NCBI RefSeq assembly: GCF_014654205.1
Contig: NZ_BNAW01000056.1
Span: 1 to 59,298, forward strand
Reading direction: 5' to 3'
DNA: 59,298 bases
Source of the DNA: Amycolatopsis bullii
GTDB lineage: Bacteria; Actinomycetota; Actinomycetes; Mycobacteriales; Pseudonocardiaceae
The notes beneath the pieces are model-generated. The model was given only the letters and a program-made list of their open reading frames with translations, searched no databases and was not told the origin of the DNA. Each line of letters starts with the position of its first letter. Within the stretch, counting starts at the first letter, position 1. A program made the translations under genes and the position numbers. Below are positions 1 to 8,580 of this stretch, piece by piece.

Positions 1-128
1 GGCGGCGGCTGCTGGCGGCGGACCGGCTGCGACGTGCGCGGCGGCCCGTCGCCCCGTTGCGGTGGCGGGGGTCCTTCGCGCCGAGGACGGCCCGCACGCT
101 CGGGTGGTAAGCCCGGCTCTCTCTCCAA
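1..128 (-). CDS. murJ: N-terminus of probable lipid II flippase MurJ (partial)
   Basis: An open frame runs off the left edge on the minus strand. With the TTG start chosen here it begins M-E-R-E-P-G-L-P-P-E-R and continues into a Pro/Arg/Gln-rich stretch. Actinobacterial MurJ proteins often carry such a disordered cytoplasmic extension before the first membrane helix, but no membrane segment is visible in this fragment. The identification therefore rests mostly on position: pcnA, mutT4-like, DUF6049, murJ is the conserved actinobacterial order (Rv3907c-Rv3910). MurJ would flip lipid II across the membrane for peptidoglycan synthesis. A GAGG lies 11-12 bases before the TTG. An in-frame GTG at 182 is an alternative start that would add 18 residues. 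Confidence 0.5.
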   Translation of the reverse strand, partial: MEREPGLPPERAGRPRREGPPPPQRGDGPPRTSQPVRRQQPP

Positions 129-234
129 CGCGTGCCCAATCCTCGGTGCTCGACTCCGGTGCCGCGGCCCGGTGCCGCGCACGTGCGGACCAAGGGTAAT
201 CGCGAACCGCCCGGAACACTCAAAGGCCGAGCGA

Positions 235-2388
235 TCAGGCCACCACGTCCCGGCCCGCGCGGGCGTCCTTAACCCGCCGGTAGATGCGCCGGGAGGCGAG
301 CAGAAGCAGGGCCACACCTGCGGCGACGGTCGCGATGATGGTGATCGCGCCGTACTCCGTCGACGTCAGTTCGAACCGCGCGGATGACCCGAGCGGGGTA
401 CCGGTGGGCGTGCGCAACGACACATCGACGCTGAACCGGCCGGCCCGCAGCGCCTCCACCGGGAGGAAGTAGTTCTTGCCGCCGCTGGCCGGGAAAAACC
501 GGTCCTGGGCGTCCGTCGGGCGCAGGCCGGTGTTGTTGTCCAGTGCGAACCGGGCGTTGATCCCGACCGGCAGGTCGTTGCTGACGTACACCGGCAGCGG
601 CGAGTTGCCGGACGCCAGCGCGATGGTCTGCTTCGGCTGCGAGACGGTCACCCGCCCGCTGATCGCCGTCAGCTCGGCCTGGGCGTTCGTGGTCGCGGCG
701 TCCGCCGGCAGGCCCCGCCACGCCGTGGAGGCGCCGCGCAGCTCCGCCAGCCGGACCGGCTCGACGACGTCCTCCGGCTTCACCCGTTTGGTCGGGTCGA
801 GCTGCATCGCCGACGCCAGCCCGGTGGCCTTGACGTCGAGGTCGGCCAGCGTCGAGACGACGCCGGCGTCGACGCCCGCGGCCGGGTTCGCCCCGCTGTC
901 GCCGACGGAACCGGACGCCTCGGGGGTGGCGGCGAGCAGCGTGGGAAGCCCGGTCGCGGTGACCACGCCGGCGCTTAGGAACTCGCCGACCTGCTGCAGG
1001 TACGTCGTGAACTCCTCGGCCGAGGCGTCCCAGCGCCGCGGCGGCGCGACCAGCAGGTGGTCCGGCCGCTGCTGCCCGGCGGCCTGGCCCAGCCCGGCGC
1101 GGAAGGCGAGCGCCCCGAGACCGTTCTGGCTCGCGACCGCCCGCTCGGTCGTCGCGGGCACGGTGACCGAGCCGGGCACGGACGGGACGCCGGTCATCGC
1201 GGCGGAGATCAGCGAGTCGGTCGGCTGCAGGCGAACCGCGCTGCCCTGCACGGTGACGCCGCCGCCGGCCGCGGCGGGCGCGAGCTTGCCCGCGTCGGTG
1301 AGCAGGGTCCGCACGCCCGCGTCGGTCAGCGCGGTGAGCACCGACGTGCTGGGCGTGCCGTCCGGCCAGAGCACGCCGGTCTGCGGGGTGACGTCGGTCA
1401 GCTCCTGGATGGTCGCGGCGCCGGTGGCCGCCCGGGTGACCAGGCTGGTGTCGCCGGGCCGGATGCGGGTGAGCGCGTCCAGGTCGGCGTCGGCGAACGG
1501 CAGCGCCACCACGCAGCGGCCGCCGACCAGCGCGCGGACCTCGGTCAGCCACGTCTTCGCGGCCTCGGCGCCCTTGCCGTCGATGTTCCCCGTCTCCGTG
1601 TGGACGAGGTAGCCGCGGGTCATCGCGTCGACCGTGGCGAGCAGGTCCGGGTCGAGCGCGAAGCACATCGACTTCGCGAGGTTGGCGTTGTTCCTCACGG
1701 CCGACGCCGCCGAGGTGACCAGCGCGTTCAGCCGGCCGTCCCCGCTGATCTCGCCGGCCAGCCGGTCGTCGGCCAGCACGATCGGGTTCCCGTACGGCGC
1801 CGCGTAGACGTGCGGAACGTTGCCGGTCAGCGGCCAGAGCAGGGTCATGCTCGGCGCGCCGCTCCGGCTGGGGGCCTGCTTGCCCGGCGGGGTCAGCACC
1901 GGCATCAGCATGCTGACCGCGCCGAGCCGCGCGGGGCCGCCGAACTCGGGGGTGCCGTTGACGTTGACCAGCAGCGGGTAGACACCGGGGCGGCTGAACC
2001 GCTCCGCCCGTGCCCCGGTCAGCGGCACGGTGATGGTCAGCGGCGCGCTCTGGCCCGGCTCCAGCACGTCGGCGATGGAGGTGAAGTCGGTCAGCGGGGT
2101 GTCCTTGACCACCGCGCCGGCCAGCACGTCGCCGATCCCGCGATCGGTGGTCGCCCGGTCCGCGACCTGCAGCCGGACCTGCGGCTTGGTGATCCGGCGG
2201 TCGCCGGTGTTGGTCACCGTGCCGGTGACGGTCAGCGCCGTCGTCGAACTCGTGATCACCCGCGGGCCGAGCCCGGCCAGGTCGACGCGCAGGCGCGCGC
2301 CCTCCTGCGCCTGGGCCACCGAGGCGCCGGCGAGGGCCGGGACGGCCAGGAAGAGGACGGACAGGAAGGCTGCGGCGAACCGCTTCAC
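235..2388 (-). CDS. DUF6049 family secreted/membrane-anchored protein
   Basis: This 717-residue protein has a signal peptide (basic MKR, then a hydrophobic core, then A-Q-A-Q) and one C-terminal membrane helix at about 690-705, followed by a basic tail. The bulk should therefore lie outside the cell, anchored at its C-terminus. The family matches Rv3909 of M. tuberculosis in position and architecture. Its biochemical role is not known, but constant linkage to murJ suggests an envelope function. The start is GTG, overlapping the NUDIX stop by four bases (GTGA), with GAGGGAG upstream, so the two genes are translationally coupled. The region past residue 500 is rich in Val, Ala and Gly and has no catalytic motif I recognise. 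Confidence 0.85.
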   Translation of the reverse strand: MKRFAAAFLSVLFLAVPALAGASVAQAQEGARLRVDLAGLGPRVITSSTTALTVTGTVTNTGDRRITKPQVRLQVADRATTDRGIGDVLAGAVVKDTPLTDFTSIADVLEPGQSAPLTITVPLTGARAERFSRPGVYPLLVNVNGTPEFGGPARLGAVSMLMPVLTPPGKQAPSRSGAPSMTLLWPLTGNVPHVYAAPYGNPIVLADDRLAGEISGDGRLNALVTSAASAVRNNANLAKSMCFALDPDLLATVDAMTRGYLVHTETGNIDGKGAEAAKTWLTEVRALVGGRCVVALPFADADLDALTRIRPGDTSLVTRAATGAATIQELTDVTPQTGVLWPDGTPSTSVLTALTDAGVRTLLTDAGKLAPAAAGGGVTVQGSAVRLQPTDSLISAAMTGVPSVPGSVTVPATTERAVASQNGLGALAFRAGLGQAAGQQRPDHLLVAPPRRWDASAEEFTTYLQQVGEFLSAGVVTATGLPTLLAATPEASGSVGDSGANPAAGVDAGVVSTLADLDVKATGLASAMQLDPTKRVKPEDVVEPVRLAELRGASTAWRGLPADAATTNAQAELTAISGRVTVSQPKQTIALASGNSPLPVYVSNDLPVGINARFALDNNTGLRPTDAQDRFFPASGGKNYFLPVEALRAGRFSVDVSLRTPTGTPLGSSARFELTSTEYGAITIIATVAAGVALLLLASRRIYRRVKDARAGRDVVA

Positions 2389-2939
2389 TCGGGGGCTCCC
2401 TCAGGGGCGTGCTCGTCTCGTCCGTGGACGTCCGGGCGCGCGAAAAGTTCCTTGTACAGCTGACTGGCCTTCCGGACGAGCTTGCGCTCGTCGGAGTAGG
2501 CGAGCTTGGTCTCCAGCTCGGCCAGCGGGACCCAGGCCACCTCGGTGACCTCGACGTCTTCGTCGGAGAGCTCACCGCCGAGCGCTTCGAGCAGGAAGTG
2601 GTGCACGGTCTTGTGGATGCGCCGCTTCTCGGCCACGAACCAGTAGTCGATGGTGCCCAGCGGCCGCATGACGCGCGCGGAGATGCCGGTTTCCTCCTTC
2701 ACCTCGCGCACGGCCGTCTGTTCCACCGTCTCACCGTCCTCGATGTGGCCCTTGGGCAGCGACCACAGCAGTCTGCCGTGCCGGTCGAGCCGGCCGATCA
2801 GCACCGCCTGTTCGCGCTCCGCGTCCACCACGAGGCCACCGGCCGACGTCTCGTCGACCGTGGTCAGGCGCCTGCCGCGCTGGCGCCTGCGCCGCCTGCG
2901 CGGCTTCGAGGCGCCGGGACGGCCGGCTGATCCAGACAT
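2385..2939 (-). CDS. NUDIX hydrolase, MutT4-like
   Basis: This 184-residue NUDIX hydrolase has a complete NUDIX box at about 64-86: GHIEDGE, seven residues, then REVKEETGI, which fits GX5EX7REUXEEXGU. The Glu residues bind the metal used to cleave nucleoside diphosphate-X substrates. The first 25 residues are very basic (runs of Arg) and may bind nucleic acid or be disordered. Position between pcnA and DUF6049 matches Rv3908 (MutT4), but the substrate cannot be read from sequence. A TAGCAT hexamer ends six bases before the ATG, which suggests a leaderless transcript. It is divergent from pcnA and heads an operon with DUF6049 and murJ. Confidence 0.88.
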   Translation of the reverse strand: MSGSAGRPGASKPRRRRRRQRGRRLTTVDETSAGGLVVDAEREQAVLIGRLDRHGRLLWSLPKGHIEDGETVEQTAVREVKEETGISARVMRPLGTIDYWFVAEKRRIHKTVHHFLLEALGGELSDEDVEVTEVAWVPLAELETKLAYSDERKLVRKASQLYKELFARPDVHGRDEHAPEGAPE

Positions 2940-3040
2940 GCTGCGATGCTAGAGCAAACGGTTGCCCCGGTAGGCTGGCTTCCCGTGTCCGTGTCCGGCG
3001 GTGCCTGGAGCTATCGCACCTGGAACGTAGTGGGATTTTC

Positions 3041-4477
3041 GTGAACGACGTGGTCGACAAGCAGGTGGTGGAGCTGATGCAGGTCTCCCCACTGGCGGAG
3101 GAACTGGCGGAACGGTTCGCCAGGGCGGGGCACCGCCTCTACCTCGTGGGCGGCAGCGTGCGCGACGCGCTGCTCGGCCGGGCCTCCGGCGACCTCGACT
3201 TCACCACCGACGCGCGGCCGGACCGGGTGCTGAAGATCGTCAGCGGCTGGGGTGACGCGGTCTGGGACGTCGGGATCGCCTTCGGCACGGTCGGCGTGAC
3301 GAAGAAGGGCATGCAGCTCGAGATCACGACCTTCCGCGCGGACAGCTACGACCGCGTCGGCCGCAACCCCGAGGTCACCTTCGGCGACAGCATCGAGGGC
3401 GACCTCCTGCGCCGCGACTTCACGGTCAACGCGATGGCCGTCGAGCTGGCGTCGAAGACGTTCATCGACCCGCACGACGGGTTGAGCGCCCTGCGGGAGC
3501 GGGTCCTGGACACCCCGGCGACCCCGCAGGAGTCGTTCGCCGACGACCCGCTGCGGATGCTGCGCGCCGCCCGGTTCGCCGCCCAGCTGGACTTCACCGC
3601 CGCGCCGCGGGTGGTCGACGCGATGACGTCGATGGCGGAGGAGATCGACCGGATCACCGCCGAGCGGGTGCAGGCCGAGCTGTCGAAGCTGCTGCTGGCG
3701 GCCGACCCGCGGCCCGGCCTGGAGCTGCTGGTCGGCACCGGGCTGGCCGACCGGGTGCTGCCCGAGGTGCCCGGCATGCGGCTGGCCATCGACGAGCACC
3801 ACCAGCACAAGGACGTCTACCAGCACTCGCTGACCGTGCTCGCCCAGGCGATCGAGCTGGAGAAGACGCACGAGCCGACGTCGGAACCGGATCTCGTCCT
3901 GCGGCTGGCGGCGCTGCTGCACGACGTCGGCAAGCCGGCGACCCGGGAGTTCCAGCCGGGCGGCGGCGTCAGCTTCCACCACCACGAGGTGGTCGGCGCG
4001 CGGATGGCCCGCAAACGTTTGCGGGCGCTGAAGTTCTCCAAGGAGATCGTCGACGACGTCTCGCAGCTCGTGTTCCTCCACCTGCGGTTCCACGGCTACG
4101 GCAAGGGCGAGTGGACGGACTCGGCGGTGCGCCGGTACGTCACCGACGCCGGCCCCCTGCTGACCCGGCTGCACAAGCTGGTCCGCGCCGACTGCACCAC
4201 CCGGAACCGCCGGAAGGCGGCCGCGCTGCAGGCGACCTACGACGACCTCGAAGCCCGGATCGCCGCGCTCAAGGCCAAGGAGGACCTCGACCGCGTGCGG
4301 CCGGACCTCAACGGCGAGCAGATCATGGAGCTGCTGGGCCTCAAGCCGGGTCCGGACGTCGGCAAGGCGTGGAAGTTCCTCAAGGAGCTGCGCCTGGACC
4401 GCGGTCCCCTGGAGCACGACGAAGCGGTCGCCGAGCTGAAGAAGTGGGCCGCGGAAAACGGCGTCGGGGACGCGTGA
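3041..4477 (+). CDS. pcnA: CCA tRNA nucleotidyltransferase
   Basis: The 478-residue product is a class II nucleotidyltransferase of the poly(A) polymerase/CCA-adding family. The catalytic head has the LVGGSVRDALLG loop at about 35-46, followed by the metal-binding DLDF motif. The RRDFTVNAMA motif follows near 127. An HD domain (LLHDVGKPATR near 290, then HHHEVVGARMA) lies in the C-terminal half, as in other actinobacterial members. It builds or repairs the 3' CCA of tRNAs. The GTG start has a GTGGGA-like ribosome site; a downstream ATG (3077) would remove 12 poorly conserved residues. It is probably the first gene of a run with the histidine kinase that begins three bases after its stop. Confidence 0.95.
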   Translation: MNDVVDKQVVELMQVSPLAEELAERFARAGHRLYLVGGSVRDALLGRASGDLDFTTDARPDRVLKIVSGWGDAVWDVGIAFGTVGVTKKGMQLEITTFRADSYDRVGRNPEVTFGDSIEGDLLRRDFTVNAMAVELASKTFIDPHDGLSALRERVLDTPATPQESFADDPLRMLRAARFAAQLDFTAAPRVVDAMTSMAEEIDRITAERVQAELSKLLLAADPRPGLELLVGTGLADRVLPEVPGMRLAIDEHHQHKDVYQHSLTVLAQAIELEKTHEPTSEPDLVLRLAALLHDVGKPATREFQPGGGVSFHHHEVVGARMARKRLRALKFSKEIVDDVSQLVFLHLRFHGYGKGEWTDSAVRRYVTDAGPLLTRLHKLVRADCTTRNRRKAAALQATYDDLEARIAALKAKEDLDRVRPDLNGEQIMELLGLKPGPDVGKAWKFLKELRLDRGPLEHDEAVAELKKWAAENGVGDA

Positions 4478-4480
4478 GCC

Positions 4481-5788
4481 GTGGCGGGCGGGGGCAGCTT
4501 CCTGGTGGCGCTGCTGCGGCGCGGCGCCCCCGCGATCGCCACCGCCACGAGTGAGCTGCCCGACGAGATCGCCGACCCGGCGCCGATGCACGCGCTGCGG
4601 CGCATCTCCCGGATGTCGGGGCCGATCGACCCGACCGAGCGCGACAGCCTGCTGCTGCGCGCGACGCGGTACGTCGTGCTCATCCCGCTGGCGTACCGGC
4701 TGCTCGCGGTGCCGGGCCAGTTCGGCGTCTACGTCCTCCAGCACGGCACGGCCGGGCTGCTACCGGTCGGGGTGTTCACGCTGCTGTCGGTGGCCCTGAA
4801 CGTCATCGGCCTCCGCTGGATGTTCCGCTCGGCGCCGTTCCGCGGCCGGGACGCCGGGAAGCTCCTCGCCGTCGACCTGGCCTTCACGGTGCTGTCGCCG
4901 CTGCTCGTCGCGCTGACCGTGCCGGCGCCGGTGTACTTCGACGCGCTCGCGGTCACCAGCGTCCACCTCTACGGCGAGATCGGGCTGCTGACGCTGGCGC
5001 TGGGCCTGCCGAGCGGCGTGGTGTTCGGCTTGCTGAGCTTCCCGCTGCGGATGCTGGCGAACTGGCTCAACACCGGCCGGTTCCTGGCCGGGGCCGCCTT
5101 CTCGACGTACTCCGTGCTGCTCGCGGAGCTGTTCCTGGCCACCGCCGCGCTGGTGCTGACCGGCCTCGGCACGCGCCTGGCGCTGGCCTACGGCACCCGC
5201 AACGGGCGGCTCGCCGAGCGCGCCCAGCAGCACCGGAGGCTGCACGACACCGTGCTGCAGACCCTGGAAGCCATGGCGCTGTCCGCGCCCGGCAACGCCG
5301 AGGAACGGCTGGTGGAGATCCAGCGGCTGGCGCGGGCGCAGGCGATGGAGATCCGGCACACGATCGAGTCGGCCGCGTCCGAGCGGGCCGAGGCCGGCGC
5401 GCGGCCGCTGGGCGAGAAGCTCGCCGCGCTGGCCGCCGAGATGGCCCGCGACGGCCTGCGCGCCCAGCTTGTGGTGGCCGAGCTGGACGACGACACGCTC
5501 TCGGAGGTCCGCCAGATCGCCATCCGCGACGCCGTGCGCGAGGCGATGCGGAACACGATGAAGCACTCCGGCACCGATCGGGTCGTCGTGCGCGTCGAGG
5601 AGCGTGACGGCGGCATCGCGGTGATCACCCGCGACCACGGCAGCGGGTTCAGCGCCGCCGATCACCCGGCCGGGTTCGGCATCAGCGAGTCGATCACCGC
5701 CCGGCTGGCCGAGGTCGGCGGGACCTCGCTGGTCGAGTCGGGACTCGCCGGGGGAGGCACGCGAGTGACGTTGTGGGTCCCGTTCTGA
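4481..5788 (+). CDS. NarL-type sensor histidine kinase (orphan)
   Basis: This 435-residue membrane kinase has about six hydrophobic segments between residues 65 and 245. A HisKA_3-type dimerisation helix follows (R-R-L-H-D-T-V-L-Q-T-L-E, phospho-acceptor His near 255), then a HATPase domain with an N box near 355 (REAMRNTMKHSG) and a G-rich loop (DHGSGFSAADH) near 385. It should autophosphorylate and pass phosphate to a LuxR-family regulator, but no response regulator is adjacent. The nearest one (46219-46887) already has its own kinase. GTG start, three bases after pcnA, suggesting co-transcription. The signal is unknown. Confidence 0.85.
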   Translation: MAGGGSFLVALLRRGAPAIATATSELPDEIADPAPMHALRRISRMSGPIDPTERDSLLLRATRYVVLIPLAYRLLAVPGQFGVYVLQHGTAGLLPVGVFTLLSVALNVIGLRWMFRSAPFRGRDAGKLLAVDLAFTVLSPLLVALTVPAPVYFDALAVTSVHLYGEIGLLTLALGLPSGVVFGLLSFPLRMLANWLNTGRFLAGAAFSTYSVLLAELFLATAALVLTGLGTRLALAYGTRNGRLAERAQQHRRLHDTVLQTLEAMALSAPGNAEERLVEIQRLARAQAMEIRHTIESAASERAEAGARPLGEKLAALAAEMARDGLRAQLVVAELDDDTLSEVRQIAIRDAVREAMRNTMKHSGTDRVVVRVEERDGGIAVITRDHGSGFSAADHPAGFGISESITARLAEVGGTSLVESGLAGGGTRVTLWVPF

Positions 5789-5800
5789 TATCTCCTGACC

Positions 5801-6652
5801 ATGACCTCGATCGAGCTGCTCGCCGACGCCCTCGCCGCCTACCGCTCCGGCGACCGCGACCAGGCTGCCGAATTCGCCGCCCAGGCCGGGCGCGCCGGCT
5901 CCACCCTGGCCGACGAACTGCGGGCCCACCTCGCCGGAGAAGGCTCGGCGCCGGTGTACGACCAGCCGAGCGCCTTCACGGCCTTCATCCGCGGCGGCGG
6001 CAACGTCGAGCTGTACCGGGCCCTGAGCGCCGAGCTCGCCGCCCGGTACGACGCCGCGAAGCCCGAGTCGCTGCTCGACCTGGGCTGCGGTGACGGCCTC
6101 GCCGTGGTGCCCGCGCTGGACCAGGCCTCGCACCTCCCGCCGCGGATCGACCTGGTCGAACCGTCGGCCGCGCTGCTCGAGGGCGTCCACGAGCGGGTGC
6201 CGTCGGCGCAGTGCTGGCAGTCGACGGCCCAGGACTTCCTGGCCCGCGACGACCTCGGCTGGGACTTCGTGCAGTCGACGTTCGCCCTGCAGTCCATCGA
6301 GCCGGAGCAGCGCGCGGAGGTGCTGCGGACGCTGCAGCCGCGCACCGGGACGCTGGTGCTCGCCGAGTTCGACGTCCCCGAGTTCGAAGAAGGCTCGCCG
6401 GAGCACCTGCGCTCGCTCGTCGAGCGCTACGAGCGGGGCGTGGCCGAGTACGGCGAAGACGCCACGCTGGTCGCGCAGGGCTTCCTGCTGCCGGTGCTGC
6501 TCGGGATCGTCTCCGGGCAGCAGCGGACGAACTGGGAGCACCCGGCCGCGGTCTGGGCGGAGCAGCTGACGACGGCGGGCTTCACCGAGGTCGACGTGAC
6601 CCCGCTCGCCGACTACTGGTGGTCGCCCGCCGTCCTGATCACTGCCTGCTGA
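5801..6652 (+). CDS. Class I SAM-dependent methyltransferase
   Basis: This 283-residue protein has a Rossmann methyltransferase core starting at about residue 90, with SAM-binding motif I LLDLGCGDGLAVV and an acidic end of strand 2 (IDLVEPSAALLE). The first 80 residues are an Ala-rich helical extension not usual for small methyltransferases. The substrate is unknown. ATG start, 12 bases after the kinase stop, so the three plus-strand genes from pcnA may form one transcript. Its 3' end overlaps the last gene of the opposing toxin operon by 14 bases, so the two transcripts collide here. Confidence 0.85.
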   Translation: MTSIELLADALAAYRSGDRDQAAEFAAQAGRAGSTLADELRAHLAGEGSAPVYDQPSAFTAFIRGGGNVELYRALSAELAARYDAAKPESLLDLGCGDGLAVVPALDQASHLPPRIDLVEPSAALLEGVHERVPSAQCWQSTAQDFLARDDLGWDFVQSTFALQSIEPEQRAEVLRTLQPRTGTLVLAEFDVPEFEEGSPEHLRSLVERYERGVAEYGEDATLVAQGFLLPVLLGIVSGQQRTNWEHPAAVWAEQLTTAGFTEVDVTPLADYWWSPAVLITAC

Positions 6653-8546
6653 GCGAGCCCGTCTCCAGGTGCTGGGCGAGCGGCCGGGGCAGCAGGTAGG
6701 CGACCGCGCCGCCGGGCAGCCCGCCCCACGGCGCCGCCACGCCGGTCAGCACGCGGATCGCGCGCTGCACCCGGTACAGCCGCTTCTCGCGGGCGCGTTC
6801 GAACGCCAGCGCCGTCTCGGCGAACCGCGAGCCGTCGGCGTGCACCAGGTTGCCGGTCTCGTTGCCGAACCGGACCAGCGTGGTGCCCGGAGCGAGGGTG
6901 ATCAGGCGCTTGCCGCGGTAGAAGTTCAACGGCGGTTCGCCGCGCATCGGCAGGATCGGCCAGTCGGCGGGCAGGTCGGACTCCTCCGCCGGGCGCGGCG
7001 GCAGCATCAGCAGCACGCCGAGGAGGAACCGGGCCGCGTCGCCGAGCGAGCCGAACGCCACCGGCTCGTCGGACGGCGGCCGTGAAACCTCCCAGCCGTT
7101 CTCGGCGCGGCGCAGCGTCCAGACGCCCTCGGCCGGGATCTCGTTCGCGCCGATCCGGTAGGCCGCCGCGGGTACGCCGTGCTCGGCGAGCCGCTGCTGG
7201 AGCAGCTCCAGGGTCTCCGCGCCGCGCAGGGTCCGCACCGGCTCACCGCGGGCGACGCGGGTGAGCGCGCGCTCGTCCGGCAGGTCGGCGGTCGTCTGCG
7301 GTGGCCGCGGCTGGCCGAGGACCTCCGCTTCGGCCGTGGCGCGGACGAGCTCGGGGACGAACGGCGGCCGGAAGCCGGCGGCGCGGGCGTGCTCGACCAG
7401 CTCCGGCTCCGGCGGCACGCCGTACTTGCGCAGGTAGTGCGGCACGGCGGCGGGCCAGATCCAGGTGCCGTCGGTGTGGAAGGCGTTCGGCACGTCGGGC
7501 TTCGCGCCCGGGCCGCCGAAGATGTCCGGCAGCGGCGCGGGCCGGTGCAGCGCCACCGGCGCCCGGAACAGGTAGTCGAGCAGGCCACGGACCTGGTCCG
7601 GCGGCACCGGCGGCCGGTTGACCACCGGGCGCTCGCCCTCGGCGTGCGCATCGGCCACCCGCGCGTGCCGGAAGACGACGTCCAGCGGCAGTCCCGCCTT
7701 CGCCGTCAGCCACGCCGGCAGGTGCTTCGGCGTCCGCGGGAAGGTCGCCAGCTCCAGCTCGTAGGCGGCGGTCGACGGGCGGCCGCCGTCGTTGGGCGGC
7801 ACCCGCCAGTCCGGCTCGCGGTCGGCGTCGAAGTCGAAGTCGAACTGCGACTGGGCGTCCAGGGTGAACGTGCCCTGGAACCAGGTGCCGGCCTCGGGCT
7901 CGAACATCGCCGCCCGCAGCCGCGCGAAGAGCCCGCCGAGCCGGGGCACCGCGGGCAGCGACACCGACACCGGGCCGTCCTCGTCGCCCACCGCGCGGAC
8001 CTCGATCTCGGCGTAGTCGCCGACCTGCCGGAACTGCGCGCCGACCCGCGTCCAGCCGCCGGGCACCGTGTGCAGCAGCGTCCGGCCGATGGCGCGCAGC
8101 AGCGCGTTCTGGTCGCCGGTGCCCGGCTGCGGCCGCGCTTCCGACGTCTCGGTGAAGTCCAGGCGCGTCTGCCACAGCGCGGTGACCTGCTTGGCCGGCA
8201 CGGTGACCGAGAAGTCGGTCAGGCCCAGCTGCGCCGCGCGGACGGCGTCGTCGCGGACCCAGCGCAGGGTCAGCTCCGGCCGGTCGCCCGGCGCGACCTC
8301 GAAGACCTCGCCGTCGTACTCGGCGAAGGTCCGCAGCGTGAACGTCGACGGCACTTCGCTCGCCGGGACCACCTTCGCCGGCCGTCCCTCGAATTCCTTG
8401 TCGAAGCCCTCCGGCGCCTCTTCCTCCGGCAGCACGGACAGCAGCACCGTGCCGTCCGTGGTCGACCGCTGCGCGCGGTAGGTCCCCTCACCCCACGTCG
8501 CATACAGGCCGTCCGGGCGTTCGGCCACCTCAACCCGGTAACGCAC
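6639..8546 (-). CDS. TNT-related protein (second copy, distal end of toxin operon)
   Basis: The 635-residue product has a C-terminal block (about 535-635) matching the tuberculosis necrotizing toxin (TNT) fold: a GEPPLNFYRGKRL entry, T-L-V-R-F-G-N-E-T-G, Y-R-V-Q-R, then APWGGLPGGAVAYLLP. TNT of CpnT is an NAD glycohydrolase. Where family members usually have Gln in the PGGG-x-Q-Y element, this protein reads P-G-G-A-V-A-Y, so activity is doubtful. A middle block contains F-D-F-D-F-D and resembles YezG/DUF600-type immunity proteins. A region near 380-440 (HTDGTWIW, then GVPPEPELVEHARAAGF) is shared with the paralogue at 13883-15298. The GTG start follows GGGGAGGAC by four bases, excluding a longer frame. 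Toxin, immunity or regulator are all possible. Confidence 0.7.
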   Translation of the reverse strand: MRYRVEVAERPDGLYATWGEGTYRAQRSTTDGTVLLSVLPEEEAPEGFDKEFEGRPAKVVPASEVPSTFTLRTFAEYDGEVFEVAPGDRPELTLRWVRDDAVRAAQLGLTDFSVTVPAKQVTALWQTRLDFTETSEARPQPGTGDQNALLRAIGRTLLHTVPGGWTRVGAQFRQVGDYAEIEVRAVGDEDGPVSVSLPAVPRLGGLFARLRAAMFEPEAGTWFQGTFTLDAQSQFDFDFDADREPDWRVPPNDGGRPSTAAYELELATFPRTPKHLPAWLTAKAGLPLDVVFRHARVADAHAEGERPVVNRPPVPPDQVRGLLDYLFRAPVALHRPAPLPDIFGGPGAKPDVPNAFHTDGTWIWPAAVPHYLRKYGVPPEPELVEHARAAGFRPPFVPELVRATAEAEVLGQPRPPQTTADLPDERALTRVARGEPVRTLRGAETLELLQQRLAEHGVPAAAYRIGANEIPAEGVWTLRRAENGWEVSRPPSDEPVAFGSLGDAARFLLGVLLMLPPRPAEESDLPADWPILPMRGEPPLNFYRGKRLITLAPGTTLVRFGNETGNLVHADGSRFAETALAFERAREKRLYRVQRAIRVLTGVAAPWGGLPGGAVAYLLPRPLAQHLETGSLSRQ

Positions 8547-8580
8547 GTTTGTCCTCCCCGTCCCCAGTGACCACAGAAAC

